DNA of 64,000 bases. Source: an uncultured Lachnospiraceae bacterium. Its GTDB lineage: Bacteria > Bacillota > Clostridia > Lachnospirales > Lachnospiraceae. Both the position numbers and the translations under genes were made by a program. Below are positions 57,963-64,000 of the stretch, in pieces. Under the pieces are notes generated by a model that ran no database searches, was not told where the DNA came from, and worked only from the letters and a program-made list of their open reading frames with translations. The stretch covers positions 1 to 64,000 of the forward strand of contig CANQUA010000004.1 of the NCBI GenBank assembly GCA_947626915.1, in the 5' to 3' direction. Position 1 is the stretch's first letter, and each line of letters begins with the position of its first letter.

Positions 57963-59201
57963 ATGAAATATACGATCGAAAAAACAGGCGCGGTTCCGGC
58001 CTACCTGCAGCTGTATGCCCAGCTGCGCGAGGATATTCTGCGCGGGAATTATCCCTATGATACGAAGCTGCCGTCCAAACGCCTGATCGCGGGGGAACTG
58101 GGACTCAGCACGGTGACGGTGGAACATGCCTGTGCGCTTTTGTGCGAGGAGGGATATATCGAGGCCAGGGAGCGCAGCGGGTATTATGTGATCTTCCGCA
58201 CGGACGACGGGTTTTCGTCCGCGCCGGAGCGGGACACGCCGGGAGAATACGAAAACGAGGGAAGCCGACGCGGTTTTGCGGAAAGCCTTAAAGCGGGCGG
58301 ACCGGTTCCGCGGTTCTGCCATACTGCGCAGGATCCCGCTGTTCTGCGGCCGGAAGCTCAGGCTCCGGAAGCAGACGCAGCGGGGAAGCCGGCGTTTGCC
58401 GCGCCGGAATTTCCGTTTTCCGTGCTCTCAAAAGCGATGCGGAAAGTGATCAGCGACCGGGGCGAGTCGATTCTGGACCGGTCGCCCAATCTGGGCTGCG
58501 CAGAGCTGCGGGGGGCGATCAGCCGGTATCTGTCGAGGAGCCGGGGAATCGCCGCGGACACGGACCAGATCGTCATAGGCTCCGGTTCCGAATACCTGTA
58601 CGGCCTGATCGTGGAACTGCTGGGCCGGGACCGGATCTACGGAATCGAGTCCCCTTCCTATAAAAAGATCGAGCAGGTGTACCGGGCCTGCGACGTGCGG
58701 CTGGAAAAGCTTCCGTTGGGGAGCGACGGGGTCGAAAGCGGCGCCCTGTGGTCCAGCGGGGCCGATATTCTGCACATTTCCCCCTACCGCAGCTTCCCCA
58801 GCGGCGTGACGGCCACGGCCTCCAAACGCCATGAATATATGCGCTGGGCGGGCAGAAACGGCCGCTATATTGTGGAAGACGATTTTGAGTCCGAGTTTTC
58901 CATTCTGAAAAAGCCGGAGGAAACATTGTTTGCCTGTACCTCTGACGACAACGTGATCTACATGAACACATTTTCCCAGACGATCTCCCCGTCGCTGCGC
59001 GTCGGTTATATGGTGCTGCCGCGCCGTCTGGTCCCCGAATTTGCGGAAAAGCTGGGATTTTATTCCTGCACGGTGCCGACCTATCTCCAATATGTGCTGG
59101 CGGAGCTGATCGGCAGCGGCGACTTCGAGCGGCATATCAACCGGGTGCGCCGGCGCAAGAGAGAGGCGATGAAGAATGCGGATCCGGTTGGCGGCCGGTG
59201 A
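57963..59201 (+). CDS. MocR/PdxR-like GntR-aminotransferase regulator, apparently short at the C-terminus
   Basis: wHTH PSKRLIAGELGLSTVTVEHACALLCEEGYIEARERSGYYV; ENDFESEFSI-like EDDFESEF; ends soon after HINRVRRRKREAMK. Confidence 0.85.
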   Translation: MKYTIEKTGAVPAYLQLYAQLREDILRGNYPYDTKLPSKRLIAGELGLSTVTVEHACALLCEEGYIEARERSGYYVIFRTDDGFSSAPERDTPGEYENEGSRRGFAESLKAGGPVPRFCHTAQDPAVLRPEAQAPEADAAGKPAFAAPEFPFSVLSKAMRKVISDRGESILDRSPNLGCAELRGAISRYLSRSRGIAADTDQIVIGSGSEYLYGLIVELLGRDRIYGIESPSYKKIEQVYRACDVRLEKLPLGSDGVESGALWSSGADILHISPYRSFPSGVTATASKRHEYMRWAGRNGRYIVEDDFESEFSILKKPEETLFACTSDDNVIYMNTFSQTISPSLRVGYMVLPRRLVPEFAEKLGFYSCTVPTYLQYVLAELIGSGDFERHINRVRRRKREAMKNADPVGGR

Positions 59202-59202
59202 T

Positions 59203-59260
59203 AAAAAACTCCATGAGACACAGTTGCCGTTATAGTGCGGCGGCGCTCATGGAGTTTTTT
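59203..59260. terminator. Bidirectional intrinsic terminator
   Basis: AAAAAACTCCATGAG ... CTCATGGAGTTTTTT perfect 15-bp stem. Confidence 0.92.
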
Positions 59261-59276
59261 AATTTATGAAGTTTTG

Positions 59277-60410
59277 TCATACGGATTCCAGAAATTCCTG
59301 GATGTAATAGAGCGCGCCGCCGACGGCGGGCGTATATTCTCCGCATTCTCCCAGGATCAGCTGATCAGCGGTCAGCGGAAACGGCGTCATGTCGTTGGCC
59401 ATCTCCAATAGCGTGGAAATATCCTCCGGGATCAGATAGGGCGCCAGATAACCGCTGAGTATAAAAGTAGTATCCAGGACAATGCTCAGGTTGCGGATAG
59501 CGAATGCCAGCCGCTGCAGATATTGCCGCCAGATCCTTTGGAGCCTGGGCGGCCGGGTGCTGCGCAGGGCGGAGAAAAAGTCGGCGGCTTTCATTTCCGC
59601 TTCGTTTTCCAGGCTTTCTACCGAACAAAAGGTTTCCAGACATCCGCGTTTTCCGCAGTAGCATACAGGGCCGTCCGGCTGCACGCACATATGCTCGATC
59701 AGGCCGCCGCGCATATGATCGCCGGACTGTACGTTTCCGTCGATGATCAGCGCGCCGCCCAGATTGTAGTTTAAGAGCAGTACGGCGGCATTTTTTATAT
59801 CCGGATGGTTCCAGTGTTCCAGGAAAGCGGAGGCCTTGGAATCGTGCTCCAGATGGAGGCGGTACGGAATATGCGCCTGAAAATTCTCCAGACGCATCTG
59901 GGAATTCCCCATGATGGCCCCGTAAACGATAGAGAAACCATCGCGTGAAACGATGCCCTGGGTCGCGATCGAGACGCCCAGGATGGAAGAGGGGGCGATC
60001 CCGTACTGTGTGATAAAAGCGTTAAGCTGTATGCCGATATAACGGTAATAATCGCTCTCGGAGACATAGTCGATCGTTACGGTATATTTATGTATGATAT
60101 GCCCATATAGATCTACAGCCACATAGTAAATGCGGTCTTTTAAAAGCTCGATGCCAATGGAAACGTGCTTGTCCGGTACGATCCGTATGACATAGGCCTT
60201 GCGTCCGCCGGTAGATGCGAAAAACCCGTCATATTTGATCAGGCCGGCTTCATAAAGCTGATTCAGATTGTGGCTGACGGTGGACAGGCCCATTTCCAGA
60301 GACTGTACTAACTGCAGTTTAGAAGTGGATCGCATATGGTAAATAGCTTGGTATACGCGGTTTTGATTGATCTTTCGAATGTTGGCGGCAGTAATACGTT
60401 CCTCTCCCAT
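59277..60410 (-). CDS. ROK family transcriptional regulator
   Basis: N-terminal HTH, ALIIDGNVQSGDHMRGGLIEHMCVQPDGPVCYCGKRGCLETFCS. Confidence 0.93.
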   Translation of the reverse strand: MGEERITAANIRKINQNRVYQAIYHMRSTSKLQLVQSLEMGLSTVSHNLNQLYEAGLIKYDGFFASTGGRKAYVIRIVPDKHVSIGIELLKDRIYYVAVDLYGHIIHKYTVTIDYVSESDYYRYIGIQLNAFITQYGIAPSSILGVSIATQGIVSRDGFSIVYGAIMGNSQMRLENFQAHIPYRLHLEHDSKASAFLEHWNHPDIKNAAVLLLNYNLGGALIIDGNVQSGDHMRGGLIEHMCVQPDGPVCYCGKRGCLETFCSVESLENEAEMKAADFFSALRSTRPPRLQRIWRQYLQRLAFAIRNLSIVLDTTFILSGYLAPYLIPEDISTLLEMANDMTPFPLTADQLILGECGEYTPAVGGALYYIQEFLESV

Positions 60411-60450
60411 GTAATAAACTCCAATCTCAGAAAATCGAAAATCCAATTAT

Positions 60451-60481
60451 TTATTTCCACAATTTGGTTCGGTGGAAATAA
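60451..60481. promoter_or_regulatory. Perfect 10-bp inverted repeat upstream of the ROK gene (candidate operator)
   Basis: TTATTTCCAC - 11 nt - GTGGAAATAA. Confidence 0.7.
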
Positions 60482-60656
60482 TACCCGAATGAATTGCTAT
60501 CATCATATTATATATAAGAAAAAATTGCAAGTCTCATATTTATTTTTTGATAAGTTTTTAACACACGACGTTTTTTGGCTGGGACCTTAATTGTGCAAAA
60601 AAAGTACGGTTGTTTTTTATAACAATAAAACAAATGGAAAAATATACAAAAAGTGC

Positions 60657-60685
60657 TTGCAATTTGAGCATGTATCGTGTATAAT
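60657..60685 (+). promoter_or_regulatory. Promoter of dehydrogenase/ABC operon
   Basis: TTGCAA - 17 nt - TATAAT. Confidence 0.8.
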
Positions 60686-60695
60686 GCAACTTAAA

Positions 60696-60721
60696 GTTAA
60701 TACTTAAGCATAAGTAATAAC
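60696..60721. promoter_or_regulatory. Inverted repeat at about the transcription start (candidate operator)
   Basis: GTTAATACTTA-agca-TAAGTAATAAC, 10/11 match. Confidence 0.6.
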
Positions 60722-60818
60722 TGAAATGAAATGATTTCCCAGATACAGGGAGAGAAATTTCGGAAGCGGTAAAGGGAACGTGTGAAAAGATTAAAGAAGG
60801 AGGGAAAGTTGAGAACAC

Positions 60819-61913
60819 GTGAAAGGGACGTATTTTTTAGGGAACGGTAATTTTGAGATCAGAGAAAAGGCATTAAGTTCTCTTGGCCCTGACGAGGTTT
60901 TGGTACGTGTTGCCGCGTGCGGCGTGTGCGGAACGGACGTACATATCTATCATGGAGACAAGGGCTCGGCAGAGGTGCATCCTCCGGTGATTCTGGGACA
61001 TGAATTGGCCGGTATCGTGGAACGGGTAGGAGAAAATGTAGATCTGGTAGCGGCAGAGGATCATGTGGCGATCGACCCGAATATTTATTGCGGGAAGTGC
61101 CGTCCATGCCGCCAGGGGAAGAAACAGTTGTGTGAGAATCTGAGCGCTATCGGCGTGACGAGAGACGGAGGCTTTGCGGATTATTGCGTAGTGCCGCAGA
61201 CCCAATGCTTTAAGGTGGATCAGGAGATCCCCATCGAACATGCCGCTATGGCGGAGCCGCTGGCCTGCTGTATCCATGGGATTGACAGGGCGGGCATCCG
61301 GCCGGGCAGCGCGGTATGCGTGATAGGCGGGGGCGCGATCGGGCTGATGATGGTTCAGCTGGCCAGGATTGCGGGAGCGTCAAGCGTGGTCCTGAGCGAG
61401 CCAAACGCATTCAGGCGCAAGGTAGCGCTGGAGATCGGCGTAGATGCGGCGATCGATCCGCTGGAGGAAGATCTGGCCGCCCGCTATGAGGAAGTCACCG
61501 GTATACACGGCGCGGATGTCGTGATCGAGTGCGTAGGGAACACGAAAGCGGTAGAGCAGGCGTTTGCGGTTGCGGGAAAGGGAGCCGAGATCGTTCTGTT
61601 CAGCGTACCGAAGCCGGATACGTTTCATCCGCTCTCATTGGACGACGTATATCATAAGGAACTGAGCGTGACGGGATCGATGATCGATCCGGATACGTTT
61701 GAACGGGCGGTGTCTCTGCTGAATGAAAGAAGACTTAAGCTGGCCCCGATCATCACGCACGCGTATCCTACGGACCGGCTGGAAGACGCGATCCGGATGC
61801 AGATGAGCGATGAATCGATCAAAGTGGTCGTGAGTCCGGATCTGACGGAGCCGGTCGCTCTGCAGCCGGGAGAAAGCTGGAAATCGTATATATTCCATGC
61901 AGAAATAAGATAA
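60819..61913 (+). CDS. Zinc-dependent medium-chain alcohol/polyol dehydrogenase
   Basis: CGVCGTDVHIYHG, GHELAGIVERVGENV, CGKCRPCRQGKKQLCEN. Confidence 0.94.
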   Translation: MKGTYFLGNGNFEIREKALSSLGPDEVLVRVAACGVCGTDVHIYHGDKGSAEVHPPVILGHELAGIVERVGENVDLVAAEDHVAIDPNIYCGKCRPCRQGKKQLCENLSAIGVTRDGGFADYCVVPQTQCFKVDQEIPIEHAAMAEPLACCIHGIDRAGIRPGSAVCVIGGGAIGLMMVQLARIAGASSVVLSEPNAFRRKVALEIGVDAAIDPLEEDLAARYEEVTGIHGADVVIECVGNTKAVEQAFAVAGKGAEIVLFSVPKPDTFHPLSLDDVYHKELSVTGSMIDPDTFERAVSLLNERRLKLAPIITHAYPTDRLEDAIRMQMSDESIKVVVSPDLTEPVALQPGESWKSYIFHAEIR

Positions 61914-61946
61914 GAACCAGTGGAAGACTAAGGAAGGAGATGAAAC

Positions 61947-62927
61947 GTGAAAAAGAGACAGACGAATAAAAAGGACTCTTTGCCGGCAGTTCCGTTTCGT
62001 ACCCGGCTTCACAAAGATCTCATGTATATCAGGCGGCACCCGGGGATGTATCTGATGATCATCCCGGCCCTGACGGTTTTGCTGATCTATAAATTTATCC
62101 CGTATTACGGGATCCTGATCGCTTTTAAGGATTACAACATTTTTGCGGGAAAAAACCCCTTGGATGCGATCGCGGCCAGCGACTGGGTGGGATTTTATTG
62201 GTTCGAGAAGCTGTTCAAGGGAAAAGACTTTATGAAAGTACTGATGAATACGCTGATCATCAATTTTGAAAAGATCGTGTGGATCTTCCCGATTCCGATC
62301 CTGTGCGCGATCATGCTGAATGAGATCGGACACCGTGCCTATAAAAGGCTGACGCAGACGGTGATCTACATTCCGCATTTCTTTTCCTGGGTCATCGTAT
62401 ACGGTATCTTTCTGTCGCTGCTTTCTTCCTCCGGCGTGGTAAACGGATTCCTGCAGGCGCTGGGATTTGAGAAGATCGGATTTTTTACCGATACGTCGGT
62501 GTTCCGCGGCGTCCTTGTATTTACGGAGGGATGGAAATCCATCGGTCATACGACCATTGTGTATCTGGCCGCGATCACCGGGCTCGACATGGAACTGTTT
62601 GACGCAGCGCGGGTCGACGGGGCCGGGAGGCTGAAGCAGATATGGCACATTACCATTCCGGGGATCCTGCCGTCGATCGTATTGATGCTGATCCTGAAAG
62701 TAGGACATATTCTGGATCATGGTTTCGAGCAGGTATTGCTGTTTTACAATTCTACCGTGTACGATGTGGCGGATATTATCCAGACTTATGTGTACCGGCA
62801 GGGCATCGGGCGGATGGAATTTTCATATTCCGCCGCGCTGGGACTGTTTAATTCCGTTGTTGCGTTTGTGCTGATCGTCGGCGCGAACGCCATCAGCAGA
62901 AAGACGCTGCACCGCAGCATCTGGTAG
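61947..62927 (+). CDS. Sugar ABC transporter permease (LplB-like)
   Basis: Polytopic; FDAARVDGAGRLKQIWHITIPGILPSI EAA loop. Confidence 0.92.
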   Translation: MKKRQTNKKDSLPAVPFRTRLHKDLMYIRRHPGMYLMIIPALTVLLIYKFIPYYGILIAFKDYNIFAGKNPLDAIAASDWVGFYWFEKLFKGKDFMKVLMNTLIINFEKIVWIFPIPILCAIMLNEIGHRAYKRLTQTVIYIPHFFSWVIVYGIFLSLLSSSGVVNGFLQALGFEKIGFFTDTSVFRGVLVFTEGWKSIGHTTIVYLAAITGLDMELFDAARVDGAGRLKQIWHITIPGILPSIVLMLILKVGHILDHGFEQVLLFYNSTVYDVADIIQTYVYRQGIGRMEFSYSAALGLFNSVVAFVLIVGANAISRKTLHRSIW

Positions 62928-62939
62928 AGGAGGTTGAGA

Positions 62940-63845
62940 ATGGAAAAAAAGAGCCAAACGCGCCGTCCCTCAGGTCCTCCGCGGGGACGCCAGGATAAGA
63001 TGGTGACGGCGGTATCCTATGTCGTGATGACGGTACTTGGCCTGGTCTGCCTGCTCCCTTGCCTGCATGTGGCTTCGAAAGCGGTCAGCAACAATGTGGC
63101 GGTAACGCTGGGAAAAGTATATTTCTGGCCCAACGGGTTCCAGCTGGATTCGCTCCGTTATGTACTGACAGAGACGGGATATGTGAATGCTTTAAAGAAC
63201 AGCATCGTCGTTACGGTGATCGGAGTGGCGGGCAGTATGCTGATCACGATCCTGTTTGCGTATCCATTGTCAGAACCGCAGCTGCGCGGACGCGGCGTCC
63301 TGACGATCCTGTGCATGATCGCGATGGTATTTTCTGGCGGTCTGGTACCTACGTATATGGTATTCAGGACTATGGGCTTCCTGAATACGCGCGTTGCGCT
63401 GATCGTCCCCCACTTACTGAGCATTTTTAATCTGCTGATTGTGAGAAACTCGTTTGAGGGCCTGCCGGACGGCGTGAAAGAATCGGCGCGTATCGACGGA
63501 GCGGGAGATTTTCAGGTGCTTTTTTCGGTAGTCTGCCCGATGTCCAAGCCGGTCCTGGCTACCGTGAGCATGCTGTATGCGGTCAGCTACTGGAATAATT
63601 ATTTTGACGCTTCGATCTACATTACAAAAGATTCGCTGAAAACGATTCAGGTATATCTGAAAAATGTAACGGCCGATATCAATTCGGTGGCCGATGCGCT
63701 GAAAAGTGCGACCGGCGCGGCGATCAGCTCAGACGGGATGATCGCGTGTGCCGTTACTCTTACGGTGATACCGATCATCATGGTGTATCCGTTCGTGCAG
63801 CGCTATATGGTGCAGGGGATCACCATCGGATCAGAAAAAGGATAA
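62940..63845 (+). CDS. Carbohydrate ABC transporter permease (YtcP-like)
   Basis: VKESARIDGAGDFQVLFSVVCPMSKPVLATV EAA loop. Confidence 0.93.
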   Translation: MEKKSQTRRPSGPPRGRQDKMVTAVSYVVMTVLGLVCLLPCLHVASKAVSNNVAVTLGKVYFWPNGFQLDSLRYVLTETGYVNALKNSIVVTVIGVAGSMLITILFAYPLSEPQLRGRGVLTILCMIAMVFSGGLVPTYMVFRTMGFLNTRVALIVPHLLSIFNLLIVRNSFEGLPDGVKESARIDGAGDFQVLFSVVCPMSKPVLATVSMLYAVSYWNNYFDASIYITKDSLKTIQVYLKNVTADINSVADALKSATGAAISSDGMIACAVTLTVIPIIMVYPFVQRYMVQGITIGSEKG

Positions 63846-63879
63846 CAGGGGAAATATGGGTTTTAGAAAGGCGGTACTT

Positions 63880-64000
63880 ATGATAAAGATAAAGAGGAAA
63901 TGTTGGAAAATAGCGAGCGTTCTCTGCGCCGCGGCTATGATCCTGCCGTCTTCTTTTTCCTCGCTTGCGACTACACAGAATGGATATACGGAAAGAGAAG
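63880..64000 (+). CDS. 5' end of a secreted protein, probably the ABC substrate-binding protein (runs off window)
   Basis: MIKIKRKCWKIASVLCAAAMILPSSFSSLAT signal peptide directly after two permease genes. Confidence 0.65.
   Translation, partial: MIKIKRKCWKIASVLCAAAMILPSSFSSLATTQNGYTERE

Overview
The window looks like a moderately GC-rich Firmicutes/Clostridia (Lachnospiraceae-like) chromosome segment; this taxonomic call is an inference from gene content, codon usage and Shine-Dalgarno motifs. In order it contains: tRNA-His, tRNA-Gln and tRNA-Leu around a HEPN/MNT pair; a LacI-type regulator; a two-component system; a glycosyltransferase and a DedA protein; an ABC-F gene with an unusual repeat-rich, attenuator-like leader; a nitrate/sulfonate/taurine-type ABC importer with a tandem leader motif; a carbonic anhydrase; a large repeat-rich surface protein; and a transporter. 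About 20.7-44.3 kb is a large ter (TerD-domain) stress supercluster: a VWA/PP2C/kinase triad, a P-type Ca2+-ATPase-like pump, six TerD-domain proteins, AIM24, HpcH-like lyase, PRTase, StiP/PELOTA, ATP-grasp, HAD, and a striking 1156-aa protein that joins a Clp-type AAA+ module to an FtsH-type AAA+ plus M41 protease. A lower-GC insert with a MITE-like element, a membrane protein and a cytidine deaminase interrupts this cluster. The rest holds a phosphotransferase, a PD-(D/E)XK transposase-like protein, a thioesterase, GH31, nitroreductase, RraA-like and FGGY kinase genes, a TPP-riboswitch-controlled thiW-thiM-thiE-thiD operon, a MocR-like regulator that appears C-terminally short, and a divergent ROK regulator / dehydrogenase / sugar ABC transporter locus with clear palindromes. 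All calls come from reading the sequence and the supplied ORF track; no database searches were run.
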